Positions 23,034 through 34,256 of a stretch of 64,000 nucleotides of DNA are shown here, one piece after another. The stretch spans positions 34,824,001-34,888,000 of the forward strand of contig NC_068975.1 in assembly GCF_016808095.1 (NCBI RefSeq), in the 5' to 3' direction. The notes below the pieces were generated by a model, which had not been told where the DNA came from, did no database searches, and saw only the letters and a list, made by a program, of their open reading frames with translations. The stretch's first letter is position 1. Each line of letters begins with the position of its first letter. The position numbers and the translations under genes are program-made. This stretch comes from Vigna angularis. Lineage: Eukaryota; Streptophyta; Magnoliopsida; Fabales; Fabaceae.

Positions 23034-24038
23034 TCAGAGACACACTTCAGTCTCTAAATTGTTCAAAATGGTAGCCACTTGAGCGACAGAAGGCCTACAT
23101 TTCCGTGAGTTACCGACACATGCTGAAGCAACTTTGGCTAATCTAACCAGAGGCTTGGTGTCAGAAGGAATCACCAACCTAGGATCTAAAAGTTCACTAA
23201 AACTTGTTTCTCTAATTAAAGGCAATGCCCACTTCACCAACAACCCTCCCTCACACCCTTTCCCAGTTAAAAGCTCCAGCAGGACTACTCCTAAACCATA
23301 AACATCACTCTCTTTGGTAGCTCCACCACCCCTTCTTTCACTCCAATATTCATCATCCACATACCCCACCACTCCTCTCTTTTCCACAGGTGCCAAAAAG
23401 TTAAGCCCATAATCACAAATCCTAGCACAGAAGTTCACATCGATCAGGATATTAGACGACTTAACACACCCATGTACAATGTTTGGTGCCACCACTTCAT
23501 GCAGGTATTGAAGCCCTCTGCCTGCTCCAGCTGCAATCCTCAACCTCTTGTTCCAATCCAAAAGTGAAGCCCCGTCTTGGTTTTTATGCAAGTAGAAGTC
23601 CAAGCTCGCCATGTGCACAAACTCCATCAGAATAACTCTCTCACCCGGTGCTTCTGAGAACCCTATGATCGGAACTACGTTCGGGTGTTGTGCCAAGGAG
23701 AGCCATTTCAACACGGATGAGAAACCAAAACCTGCATTGCTCAACACGAGAACGGGGTGAATCCTTTTAACGGCTACCAGCTCTTCTTTCTCCAGTGTAC
23801 CCGCATATACGGTTCCCAAGCGACCCTGCCCGATGATTCTCCTGTGGTTGAAGCCGTCGGTGGCGGCATCAACTTCCGTCAAGGGGTATGCACGAGCACA
23901 CAACTTCACGGGAAGTGTTTCTTCGGATTCAACGGGTTTCTTCTTGCAAGCCAGGAAGAGGATGATGGCAAGAACGATGAGAGATATGGATAGAGTGATC
24001 ATGACCGTGTCATAAGCGATATGCTCCGCAGCGTTCAT
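23034..24038 (-). CDS. Membrane-anchored receptor-like kinase, predicted pseudokinase
   Basis: A single exon encodes 334 residues. The ATG at 24036-24038 is chosen because a TATA box lies at 24161-24167 and the frame upstream has no other ATG. Ten residues precede a membrane segment (about 11-30) and a basic stop-transfer CKKK. The kinase fold follows: glycine loop GQGRLG (70-75) and VAVK with Lys91. The catalytic loop reads HGCVKSSN (189-196), so the HRD Asp is Cys191 and its Arg is Gly. The DFG motif is DYG (209-211). The usual alpha-C Glu is not evident, and no APE motif is clear after the activation segment. Lys193, Asn196 and Asp209 remain. It resembles CRINKLY4-related and At3g51990-type receptor-like cytoplasmic kinases, but I cannot name the orthologue. 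It probably signals as a scaffold or allosteric partner at the plasma membrane. Confidence 0.9.
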   Translation of the reverse strand: MNAAEHIAYDTVMITLSISLIVLAIILFLACKKKPVESEETLPVKLCARAYPLTEVDAATDGFNHRRIIGQGRLGTVYAGTLEKEELVAVKRIHPVLVLSNAGFGFSSVLKWLSLAQHPNVVPIIGFSEAPGERVILMEFVHMASLDFYLHKNQDGASLLDWNKRLRIAAGAGRGLQYLHEVVAPNIVHGCVKSSNILIDVNFCARICDYGLNFLAPVEKRGVVGYVDDEYWSERRGGGATKESDVYGLGVVLLELLTGKGCEGGLLVKWALPLIRETSFSELLDPRLVIPSDTKPLVRLAKVASACVGNSRKCRPSVAQVATILNNLETEVCL

Positions 24039-24160
24039 TTTGAGTGTTTTGAATGGGTTGGTTTGAAGGGTATGGTGTGGTTTGTGATTGGCAGTGATAG
24101 TGGTTGAAGGAAGAAGGTGAGATTGGATGGTTCGTGGAAGAGGTGTGTGTGAAAAGAAGC

Positions 24161-24167
24161 TTATATA
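24161..24167 (-). promoter_or_regulatory. TATA box of the kinase-like gene
   Basis: TATATAA on the minus strand lies about 125 bp upstream of the chosen ATG. A start of transcription some 30 bp downstream would give a leader of about 95 nt and excludes any longer N-terminus. Confidence 0.65.
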
Positions 24168-24199
24168 CATATGAGTTTGATGGGGAGATATCAAACAGT

Positions 24200-27040
24200 T
24201 GGAAGATAAGTTGAAAAGGAAAAAAGAGAGAATATGCTTGACAAAATGGGTGGATGGATAGATGGATCGGTCGGATTAGTTGTGGTAGTTGATAGCTGGC
24301 AACCCTACCTCTCATATTATCAACAAATTGTATAATTTTTTAACTAATTAACATACAACATCAACTTAATCAAATATACAATGAATTGTATGGACTGATC
24401 GCCAACCATATAAGAAATTACTCTAGCAAAAATTATTATTAGATAAAGAGTCGAATACTCATTCATGGGCCTGAATAACTCATTTGTTAATTAATATTTT
24501 TAGATGATATTGGACTGTAATTAGACCAGCTTTAATTAAAAGTTTATTTTAAAACTTATAAATACATAGATAAGACAAAAAAGATAAATGATTGTATTTA
24601 TTGAATATTTAAGATTTAATTGTAATAATCGATATATAATTGAAAACTAATTTGAGCATCAAAGTGTCAGCATGTATCCATCACTCGGATTTGAAGTCTG
24701 CAAAAAAGACAATTAACATGCCAAAAAAAGGAAAAATGAAATTAAGAAAAGAAATAAGATTAAATTGTGAAAGGGTAATTCTCTAACGAAAAAATAAAAT
24801 TAAACTGTGTAAGCGTAATTCTCTATCCTTCCTTACGGACAGACATTGTAAAACTATTATAAGATAACTAAAGTAATTTAACACTCTGTGAGCAAGCCTT
24901 TAAATGCTCAATTAAAACCGTTCGATTATTGAAACAACCTAATGTTATTTTTATCTTACCGATTGTATGTGTACGTGGGACAATCTATGGGCTGTGTAAT
25001 ACTTTTAAATTATATTATCTCCACCAAAGTTTGTTCACTGCATACAAATTTCTTCTCTTTTGTTTTACATTTTGTCTCCTACTACGTATTGTTTATACCT
25101 TTTTGTGTACGGAGATTGTTATTCGCCTGGAAAATAGGAGGTTTGGTCGTGTGGTGCGTAGAGCAATATCTGAAGACAATCCAATTAGAGACAGCTTACA
25201 CAATTGTGTGTTTCCATTTGGGTAGGTACAAGTTTAGAAAATTGTTGATTTAAAACATTAAAGTATTGTTCTCATTTAAAACTAAACATTTTAAATTAAA
25301 AAATAGAGAAACTAATGACATATTTTATTTTCGAGGAAACAAATTCATTTAAAAAAACACATGCATTCAATGTATAAAATTATGTTGTAAATAAATCAAC
25401 TTATGGCCATAAGCGATTAACCATTTAAAAAAAAAGAATATATAAACTATTTAAAAATAAATAATCATGAGTTCTTTAAATGGGGAAACTGATTTAAATG
25501 GTAAAGATATTGAAGAAAAATCGGTGTTTTTAATTATTAGAAAAACAGTATATTGAAAAAATCTTTTCACTTTCAAGAACAAGGATCTGTATTATTATTA
25601 TTATACACAAAGAAAGGTACGAGAATGAAATATCTGAACTCTCTTTCAAATTGAACAGTAATAATAATAATCGACAGAGATAATAGTAAAAAAAAATAAC
25701 AACAAAAGAAGATGCTTTATCAAAAGGTATAATTGAAAGAAAGTGATAATAATAGAATAACAATAGTATGAAGTGAAGCAGAGAAAATTAAGAAGTGTAG
25801 TGGAATGAAGCAATTTCCCGCCAGAAACATAGCTATAAGGCTACAGGCCTGTAATGGAAACCACAAAATTGGTGAGAAACCTAGGTTGGGGCCCATTGTG
25901 TCTTCATGATGATGTTGGGCTTGGCTCGTAGCTCCGATAAGGCCCACCAATTAATGGTGTGAGATGTAATGAATCTCTCATGATGCTTCTTCTTCAGCTT
26001 GTATTATTTTTGTAATCAGACAACCCGGAATCTGGTTGTTGGATTTGGTGGAAGGATATGTTGAGTGAGGTTATGAGAAAGAAAGAAGCGATAAAGTGGT
26101 AGTAATAATATTAATAGTAACAGTATTAGTATTGCCCTGGTAGCTGTCATCACATCATGCTCTATCTTCGAAACTAAAATCCAACATGTTCGATAATGAG
26201 TGCATGATATAAGGTCAGATCAGACATGTATCATCAAAGTTGAAGGAGGAATCTGAAGTGTGCAACAGGTGGCCATACATGGAACCTCTGATTCATGCTC
26301 CTATGAATCACTTTAGATATTATTATAATTGCTCTAACCAAATATAATAACATAAAAACTGAAGGACTCAATTAAGTAAAATAATTTTATTAAAAAAATA
26401 AAATGAGTTAATTGAAAATCCGAAACCAATTAAACCAGTCAATCAGAACCCAAAAACAATTAACAAAATCTTAAAGAACCAAAAATGAATTTTATGAAAA
26501 GATAACAAAAAGAAAAATAAAATTTACCCCAATTATTACACGCTACCATCACATTAAATCCCTAATCCACTTATAGTGATCGTGATTATCACCTGACGTG
26601 ATCTCTAATAACGTGGAGTAAAAAATATTAACAGATAAAGTTCTAAAACCTAAAGCTCAATAAAAGTTGGTTTAGTAGCTAAAGTATAAATATTTCAAAA
26701 GATACAAATGACAATACAGAACCAAATATAAACCTAAAGCTCAATAAAAAAATTAGATCATTTTTTTATAAACCAAATATGGGCCGGGCCAAAACAGAAT
26801 TACTCAGCCCACATTGTCGTCATCTCTCCAAGTTGAGAAATTGACACTATATTTTGTAAAAAGAAAACTAAATCACTTTCGTTTTGGTAGAATTTAAACC
26901 AAAAATAACATATTAATCAAATAAATTGTAGGCTCTTTAAATTGAATTGGATGGGAGGGTTTATTATGATGTCTGTGCCATCAGATGAACAGCAAAAGGT
27001 TTTATTATTTTGATGATTGGGCCCTTAGGTTAAATTAAAA
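24200..27040. other. Intergenic DNA
   Basis: About 2.8 kb of AT-rich DNA. It includes short overlapping open frames at 24929-25253 and a minus-strand frame at 25720-25950, none with a recognisable domain. ATT/ATA trinucleotide runs occur near 25588-25610, 25660-25672 and 26100-26125. A less AT-rich block at 25780-26300 could be regulatory or a non-coding transcript, but nothing decides this. Confidence 0.45.
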
Positions 27041-27577
27041 CCCTTGGTATAACTCAGTGGCTTTATCGGCTCATGAAACACAGGGAAAGCTTCGAAACTG
27101 TCATCGGTGGCGTAACCAATTTCTTCAAAGTTTTCTACTTTGCGAACAAAGATTAAACCGCTTCCTGAACTCACATACCTGGTTCGTTCCAGCCCCCATT
27201 CATTCTCGCTGTTTCTACTTGCTACATGCCAATCAATGTGTCGCAATTCTTGTCACTTATATTTGCCTCTTCTTTTATCCTAAATTTCTCTATGTCAAAG
27301 TTATGTTTGGAAAACACAGGTTTTTATTTATTTTTTTGTTCAGGGTTGGTCAAGTTTTCATCGTTGTCTTTTACTTTAATAAGTTTTGTGCTGCAGTTTT
27401 CTTTTCTGTGTATTGTTTTGGGCCTAATATAATGCATAGGATTTTCGTTGATGTTGTCTTCAACATTGATTTTAGTGCTAAAACTTTCACTACAGATGAC
27501 ATATGTTATTGGTTCTTTCTTTTTGGTTATCAGATAATTGTGTTTTTTGACTACTTCAAGACTTGAAGACTTCTAAG

Positions 27578-29152
27578 ATGCTGGCCTGTCATCCTGAAAA
27601 AAAGTTATCATTTAACCGATCAATTAGTGATGGCGATTTGGTTATTGTTTATGAAAAGCATGAAAGCATGAAGGCTGTTACTGTGTGTGAAGGTTCAGTC
27701 CTGCAGAATCGTTTTGGTGTTTTTAAACATTCAGATTGGATAGGAAAACAGTTTGGGTCTAAAGTATTCAGTAGTAAGGGTGGTTTTGTGTACTTGTTAG
27801 CTCCCACACCAGAATTGTGGACTCTGGTATTAAACCACAGGACTCAGATTCTCTATATTGCGGATATTAGTTTTGTTATCACATACTTGGAGATTGTTCC
27901 TGGTTGTGTGGTTCTTGAATCTGGGACTGGTAGCGGATCTTTGACTACTTCACTTGCAAGAGCAGTTGCTCCCTCAGGACACGTCAATACCTTTGATTTC
28001 CATGAGCAAAGGGCCGAATCAGCTAGGTAAAAAAATAATTAAGAAGTAATGTGATTTTCGATATAGAAATTGACATAATATCATGTTTGGTATTAGCATA
28101 TTTGCGTGTTGCTTTCTCCTGCTTCTTCTGGCTTTCTTCTATGGGTCTATTTTCACTATCATCCAAAATGGTGTGCTGACATGTAATGAGATGATAGCAA
28201 TTAAAACATTACTTTGGCCGTGGATGAAATTTAAACTTGTTTTATTAACTTTGCACCGTGGTTTTATTATTCTTATGAAATTGTGGGCAAGATATTCGAT
28301 GTTCAGAGACTCTATAGTTCATAATTCAAAATGCTATCTTTTGATTCTACTTGATATTCCGGTACTCTGGTATGCTCTTAGACCTTACCATGATTCTTGT
28401 CAGCAGGATCTAGCTTTGTAGGATGCCTACCTAGAAACCAATCTATAATTTTGCCCTGTAAATTACTCTTTTCTTTTTTTTTATCGAAGAGGTTATGTTG
28501 AATATTTCCTGTATCATAATATATTCACTTAATTTTTGTCATCCTGGTAGGGCTGATTTTGAGAAAACAGGTCTAAGCAGCTTAGTCACGGTGAAGGTTA
28601 GGGACATTCAGGGTGAAGGATTCCCTGATGATTTTACAGGCATGGCTGACTCTGTATTTTTGGATCTACCTCAACCTTGGCTTACCATTCCTTCAGCTGC
28701 AAAAGTGTTGAGACATGATGGCACATTGTGCTCTTTCTCTCCTTGTATCGAGCAAGTACAACGAACATGCGAAACACTCCGAACCCGCTTCACAGGTAGT
28801 TTTGCATTTTCTTCTCTCTGTCCCCCTCTATATTTCCCTAACTTCATAATCTTTGTGTGCTTGAATTAGACTGATAGAATACCCATGTAAATTTTTTCCT
28901 GTGTACAAAGACATAAGGACATTTGAGGTGCTTTTACGCACGTATGAAGTTCGGGAAGAGAAAATGCAAAGCCTAAGTGGGGATGGGGATGATTCTAATG
29001 GTTCTGTTCCTAGGAAGAGGAGACAATGCTCTGATGGAAGCTATCTAGTCAGCGGCAGTCCTTCTATTTCTTCTGTCATGGCCAGACCTTGTGGTGAAGC
29101 TCGAGGTCACACAGGCTATTTGACATTTGCAAGAGTCAAATGCGTCTCATGA
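27578..29152 (+). CDS. TRM61: tRNA (adenine-58-N1) methyltransferase, catalytic subunit TRM61
   Basis: Three exons (27578-28026, 28551-28795, 28911-29152) join in frame to give 311 residues, about the length of the Arabidopsis protein. The start MLACHPEKKLSF aligns with the family N-terminus. The SAM-binding motif I is LESGTGSGS (113-121), followed by the acidic segment TFDFHEQRAESA. DLPQPW (188-193) carries the catalytic Asp of the Trm61 family, and the tail GHTGYLTFARVK is strongly conserved. In a heterotetramer with TRM6 the enzyme adds m1A at position 58 of the tRNA T-loop, needed for initiator tRNA stability in yeast; it acts in the nucleus. The loop at residues 248-275 (DGDDSNGSVPRKRRQC) is variable and basic. 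A 5' leader, possibly with an intron, lies within 27050-27577. Confidence 0.96.
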
Positions 29153-29582
29153 AGAGTGTTCTCATGTCCATCACAATTTTGTATCTCCTTTCATATAGAG
29201 CCTCATGCAGAGATTGTTTTTGTTCGTTATAGTAGGGTATGCTCATCGTCCATGCCTTGCTACAAGAAGTAAGGCCTACCTCTTTGCAGACTAGTAATCA
29301 TTAGTGGCTATTTTGTGCTTCTTCATATTCTTTACAGATATTTAGATGGATCAAGTTTCTTAACATATTAACATTGCTTCAGCAAAGTGGCAAAAGACTT
29401 GTCACTATTGATTGATTTGCTCACTCCTATTGCGTGAGAATTTCATGTTTAGACATTGTCTTTATGTAGCAGTATACAGTATGCTGAAAGTAAAAAACTG
29501 AACACTTTTCCCTTTACTCTTTTAAGATAACACTTTCTATTAGAGTTTTGAGCTTGCAGAATTAGGAATAGCAATCAGAATA
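29153..29582 (+). other. 3' flank of TRM61
   Basis: T-rich 3' untranslated and downstream sequence; no other gene is seen. Confidence 0.5.
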
Positions 29583-30590
29583 ATGTTGTGACGTTTTATA
29601 GTTAGAATGCATTATATATCTAATTAAAAGATTTGAAAGAGAAAAAGGCAAGATGTTATGAATTCAATTCTTTCCACTAAAAATATATTAATAATTCATA
29701 TTTGTTAATAAAAAAAAACCTTCTTGAACTTCACAATCACGATTCTTGAACTTTTCCTTCTCTCCATCTTCTCATTCCTCTATCATAGAAGTGGCTGTGT
29801 TCTCATTCATTTTCCATTGTAGTAGATGCATTCTCCTTCTTCACCCATAGCAGCAGTCACATTCTCTTTCTTCTCCAATTATTGTATCCGCATTCTCCTT
29901 CCTCTCCCATAGCAGCAGCCGCATCCCTTGCACCCTAGTGGCTGCTGTTTAAAAGTATACATTCTGGACTATGCATTTCGGAATTCGGGATGTATTTTCA
30001 TATCCTGAAAGTATATTCTGAAATATGCAATGCCTATTTTACAGGTTTCCTCCAACAGAAAAAAAGAAGCAAAGATAACAGATGTTGGATAATTCTTCCC
30101 TTTATTTTATAAAGAGACTCTTGTAAGAATAGTAATGTCAATAGTCCTAAGGCATACGTCACACAACTGAGAAGCAGATGTTAGAGAAATTCTAATAACT
30201 TGAGAAAATACTACTTTTCCCTTATCCTTATCATTGTTTACTTCATTATGTTTTTAACACTGCAATCATAGTTATTAATGTATTTAGGTTTGGTATTGTG
30301 ACGTTTTGGTCCTGATCTTACTACTGAGCTTGAGCTGTTCACTTGTTTAATTTTACAGAGGTTATAAGATTGACTTAATTGTAAAAGTAAAAAATAGAGA
30401 AAAATGGTGAGTTCAATTCTTTCATTAATATTTAAAAGATATAAGAGTAATTGGAAAGATTTAAAAAAAAGGACGAAAGATTTTATGATTTCAATTCTTT
30501 TCACTAACCAAGTACTCATAATTAATATTTGTGAATAAAAAAAATTGTTGAACTTCAAAATCACGATTATGTCCCTTCTTAGCCATGACA
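29583..30590. repeat. Dispersed 100-150-bp repeat in three partial copies, with a CT-rich tandem
   Basis: A segment near 29620-29745 (ending CTTCACAATCACGATT) recurs in diverged form at 30455-30570 (ending CTTCAAAATCACGATT). A third partial copy lies at 30365-30430; the shared tag is TTCAATTCTTTCCACTAA or close to it. The words TTGTGACGTTTT also occur twice (29587 and 30296). Between the copies, 29755-29945 is a CT-rich imperfect tandem with CATTCTCCTTCYTC and CCCATAGCAGCAG. This looks like an old repeat-rich patch of unknown class. Confidence 0.55.
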
Positions 30591-31081
30591 AAAGAAAAAT
30601 GAGTCATTCTCCCTGTACCTCACTGTCTTCGTCCTGCACCTCCAAAATATATTTTAATTCCAAAGTATATCCCTCAGCACAGTCAACAAGAATATTTTGA
30701 ATTTTTAAAAGGCTGACTAATTTTGAAACTTGAACTCTGCCGCATCTCACCCTTAAACCTTACACCCCCTTCTAAATCACTCCTCCCTCCTCCGCCCTCC
30801 CTCCTCTCCCATTGTTCTCTCCGGTCTCTTTTGCCCCTCTTTTCTCCTCCCTCCTGTGCCAAGCTATTTGTGTTTCTCCTCCGTGCTTGATTTCTCACAA
30901 ATCTCAGGTGCTTCCTGGCGTCCAGGTTAGTATCTTGATAAAATGTAGGTATTTGCTGTCATACAAATATATGCATGTGCTTTTCGAGTTCTCTGGGTGT
31001 TGGTGTTGGTCGCCGGAGAGCAGCTGCTTAAACGCCAGTGGTTGCAGACTTCCACAGTTGGAAGTGAGGAAAGTAGGGAAA

Positions 31082-31169
31082 CCGCATATCAATATGCGGA
31101 GGGTTTCCCAGGCGGCTCACATTAACCGCACATCCATGTGCGTTAGTTGTCGCCGCATTTCGAATAGCG
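31082..31169. repeat. Left group of CGCA...TGCG palindromes
   Basis: CCGCATATCAATATGCGG (31082-31099), CGCACATCCATGTGCG (31127-31142) and the imperfect CGCATTTCGAATAGCG (31154-31169) share the frame CGCA-nnT-Cn-Ann-TGCG. The inner bases differ, but their pairing partners change with them in the first two copies. Confidence 0.75.
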
Positions 31170-31200
31170 TTTAGGTTTGATTTCTAGGTTTTTTAATTTT

Positions 31201-31310
31201 TTTTATTAGGTTAGTATATATTTATTTTATTAGGTTAATTTTTTATTAGGTTAGTATATATTCATTTTATTAGGTTTATTTTTTATTAGGTTAGTATAAT
31301 AAATTTAACT
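31201..31310. repeat. 40-bp tandem repeat
   Basis: TTTTATTAGGTTAGTATA recurs at 31201, 31241 and 31281, a strict 40-bp period over nearly three units. A second TTTTATTAGGTT lies inside each unit. Confidence 0.85.
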
Positions 31311-31610
31311 TTTTTTGTTAGTTGATAAATAAAATGTTTTCTTAATATATTTTTATTTATTTTATTTGTTTGTTAAATTTTGTTGAATTTGTTGAATTTA
31401 TTTTTTTTAACATTTTATTAGGTTAATATAATAAACTTATATTTTTAGAACTACAAATTATGTCCCGAACTAGATAGAGTATCTTTCTCTCGTAAGTGGA
31501 CATTAAGTTGATGGATAAGGCAAGAGAATAATATTGAGTTGCTGGATAAGGCAAGAGAATAATACTGAGTCTGGTGGGATCTTAACTTCCATATTCATCT
31601 TTTCAACATA

Positions 31611-31740
31611 AAAATTAACTAACCTAAATATTGTTAAAAATTAATTAACCTAAATATTATTAAAAATTAACTAACCTAAATATTATTAAAAATTAACTAA
31701 CCTAAGTATTATTAACAATTAACTAACCTAAATATTATTA
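31611..31740. repeat. 26-bp tandem repeat
   Basis: AACCTAAATATTATTAAAAA plus TTAACT repeats with an exact 26-bp period from 31621 (units at 31621, 31647, 31673, 31699 and 31725). Copies differ at one to three positions. The motif CTAACCTAA is the reverse complement of the TTAGGTTAG in the 31201 array, so the two arrays face each other. Confidence 0.9.
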
Positions 31741-31878
31741 AAGAGGTTTTTGGCAGACTAATAATACACTGCCTACTAACTAAACATAATCCATAAACAA
31801 AAAATTTAAAATAAAAATTCATAAAATTCGTAGCATAAAACATAACGAAAGAAAAACAGCATGTGCACATATAAGAAA

Positions 31879-31956
31879 CGCACTTCAAAGTGCGACAGAA
31901 ACATATAAGAAACACACTTCAAAGTGCGACCACTAGGAAACGCACTTCGAAGTGCG
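31879..31956. repeat. Right group of CGCACTT...AAGTGCG palindromes
   Basis: CGCACTTCAAAGTGCG (31879-31894), CACACTTCAAAGTGCG (31913-31928) and CGCACTTCGAAGTGCG (31941-31956) are spaced 34 and 28 bp apart, with AGAAA or GGAAA before each. They share the frame of the left group but use a different inner pair. Confidence 0.85.
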
Positions 31957-32333
31957 GTTAGGATTCCACGAATAACATACCTCTCTTCTTCCTCTCGCCC
32001 AACAATGCCACAGCACCACCAGATCTTCCAGCACACCCAGCACAGTCAGGGAATGATAACCACCAACTCAATACAGTAAAGGAGTGAAAACAAAAAAACA
32101 AAAGCAGTGAACAGAGAATGCTATGCTATAGTGGAACAGTGGAAACGAAGAAGATGGCTGCAACTTAGGGTTTATACCAAAAAAAAAATTAGTTGTTGGC
32201 AGTTACAAAAAATGGTTGGTGGTTAAGAAACATTAATTGATTAATTAAGTTTTGACTTTTTATTAAATGAAGGATAAAGAAGTAAAATTGGAAATGCAGG
32301 GATAAAGGTAATAAGGTGTAGGAAGAATCACTC

Positions 32334-34256
32334 AAGAAAAATCCGGAACATGTTAAATTATTTTTTAATACATTCCGTAACGTATTTCTACTTTTCCGTT
32401 GAAAAAACAACTAAATCAGAGTGTATAGGGATGGATGGGGCGTATGGGGGTGTGGCAACTACTATGGTAGAGAAAGGAGAACCATGTCGGTGAGAAGAAG
32501 GAAAAAGTAGTATTATGATTAATTTTCAATAAAGACAAAAATGTCTTTTCACTAGACTCACCTCCATGCATTTACTTCTTCACCCATATAAAATTAATTT
32601 CCCATTTTACCCTTTGGGAATGATGTAAATACTTGCATGATTTTGTAAACTAACAACACCTAAAGATATTAATAAATATATTAAAATAATATTATCTTAT
32701 GTGCAAATCCAATTTTAAATATTTCTATTTTTTAATAGCCTCTAACCTTGCTAAATTCTGAAGTAAAACAAACATTTTAACACTGTTTCAACACATTTTA
32801 TTATTTAAAAAAAAATAGTTTCTGTTCCATACATTAATTGCTTGCTAACTAATTACTTTCCAAAATGAATTTATATTCTTTCTTAATTTGCGTTTTGATA
32901 AATTATTGTGTAATATAATTAATTTTCTTTTCTTTCCTTTATCCAATGGAAACATATGATAAACAATGAGTAGCCAAATAAAACTTATAATAACTGCTTC
33001 ACTTGATCCTTGAATGGACAGGTGGCTTGCTTCTAGGCCAACCATTTATGACTCATCACTTGTCTTGCATTTACCACTCATTTATTAGTATTACCCACGG
33101 TCAACACAAAGCAGTCGCAGCTTTGAGGAGCCACTGAACTCATGTTATGTTCGGAGGATTATTATATAAATAATAATAATTAACATGATATAATTTAAAT
33201 TAACTAATTTAACTTATAATTTTAAATTTTTTATTTTAGTTCTTTATTTCATTACACTATAAAAAAAATAAGAAAGCAATTAATTATTTATTAAGTTAAA
33301 ATAAATTTTAGTTTTTTTAATTGTCTATTTTTATAATGTAGAAAGGGGTGTGTGAATCGCGTTGCATTTGGTACCAACTTCCGCACAACTAAAAAGAAAC
33401 AAAAGGCCTGCATACAATGGAAACGCATAATCGGAAAAGCTTAAAAACTGAGTTATCCAGCGTTGTATCTTAGTGTAGGTTAGTACAACTCTTTTTACAG
33501 ACAACTGAAGAGTGTAGTACCCGATGCTGCTGAATTGATGAGCTAAAAGATCAGTATTGTAATGCAGTGATGATTATACAAATTGGTACCCTTCTGCTAC
33601 ATTCATAGCCCATCATCATTTATCTTATGTACTGGTGGTAGGCATGACAAATAGATGGAACCTGCAATTAAACAAGATGGCCCACGAAGGACAAGGTCTG
33701 TCCAGCCACCTCATTAACTCAACTCCCATAGCTGTACTCTGCTCATACTTCACACCACTGCCACCACAAGTAAATCTTATTATGCGGGAACATCCACACA
33801 ATTACAAACATTTAAGAATGATTTAGATACAGATTCCCCCAATCCGGTGATAATTTTTCCATCACGTGATTGAAGTTAACCCAAATTACTACAGAGCTGA
33901 TTTTCTACTACAATTTTGACCCACTACTGATTTTACCATTCAAACATTCACCTGACCCACACCAGACCGGTCACGTCTATTCTAATCTTTAACAGTCAGA
34001 ATATGGTTTCTGAATATACAAGAGAAATTAATGCAGACACCAATTTGAACCTTGTAGGGACGCGCCTCGATGTCAAGCAACTTCAGAGGGCAAAAACTTG
34101 AACTTACTCTTCTTTCAACCCCCACAAAAATTTATGTCCCCTTTTGTAGCCAACGTTGTGAAGCAAAACCATGGCCGAAAAAACAGCAGGGGGAATTTGG
34201 CTCTGTTAAGTTAAAGAAAAGATTAGACCTTTCCGCTCCCGCTCCAAGAACTTGAA
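32334..34256. other. Intergenic DNA and 3' flank of HSL1
   Basis: No gene is supported. The sequence just right of the element is AT-rich; 33340-34256 is less so and would include the 3' untranslated region of the minus-strand HSL1. The frames at 33635-33826 and 34070-34255 lack recognisable domains. Confidence 0.5.

Larger units (their letters stand above)
30601..32333. mobile_element. Non-autonomous Mutator-like element, 1.7 kb
   Basis: A perfect 9-bp duplication AAGAAAAAT flanks the block (30592-30600 and 32334-32342). The ends are inverted repeats of some 45-50 bp: left GAGTCATTCTCCCTGTACCT, right read inwards GAGTGATTCTTCCTACACCT, both followed by blocks ending CCTGCA(C/T)(C/T)TCCAA. 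A 9-bp duplication and long inverted repeats are hallmarks of the Mutator superfamily. There is no transposase. The cargo comprises a C/T-rich segment, two arrays (31201-31310 and 31611-31740) and two groups of short palindromes. The GC-richer 30900-31170 segment may be a captured gene piece (Pack-MULE), but I cannot identify a source. Confidence 0.85.

Noticed and set aside
24039..24194. N-terminal extension of the kinase-like protein
   Set aside because: It starts with TTG, contains no ATG, and reaches upstream of the TATA box at 24161-24167.
25720..25950. 76-codon minus-strand frame starting MVGLIGATSQAQ
   Set aside because: No recognisable domain; the hydrophobic part follows from A/T-rich sequence.
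27057..27566. 169-codon frame just before TRM61
   Set aside because: Phe/Val/Leu-rich translation of a T-rich leader or leader intron; it is in another frame from the TRM61 protein and has no similarity to the family.
31611..31740. Regular 26-bp repeats considered as a CRISPR-like array
   Set aside because: Repeats are directly adjacent without unique spacers, in a plant genome, inside a transposable element.
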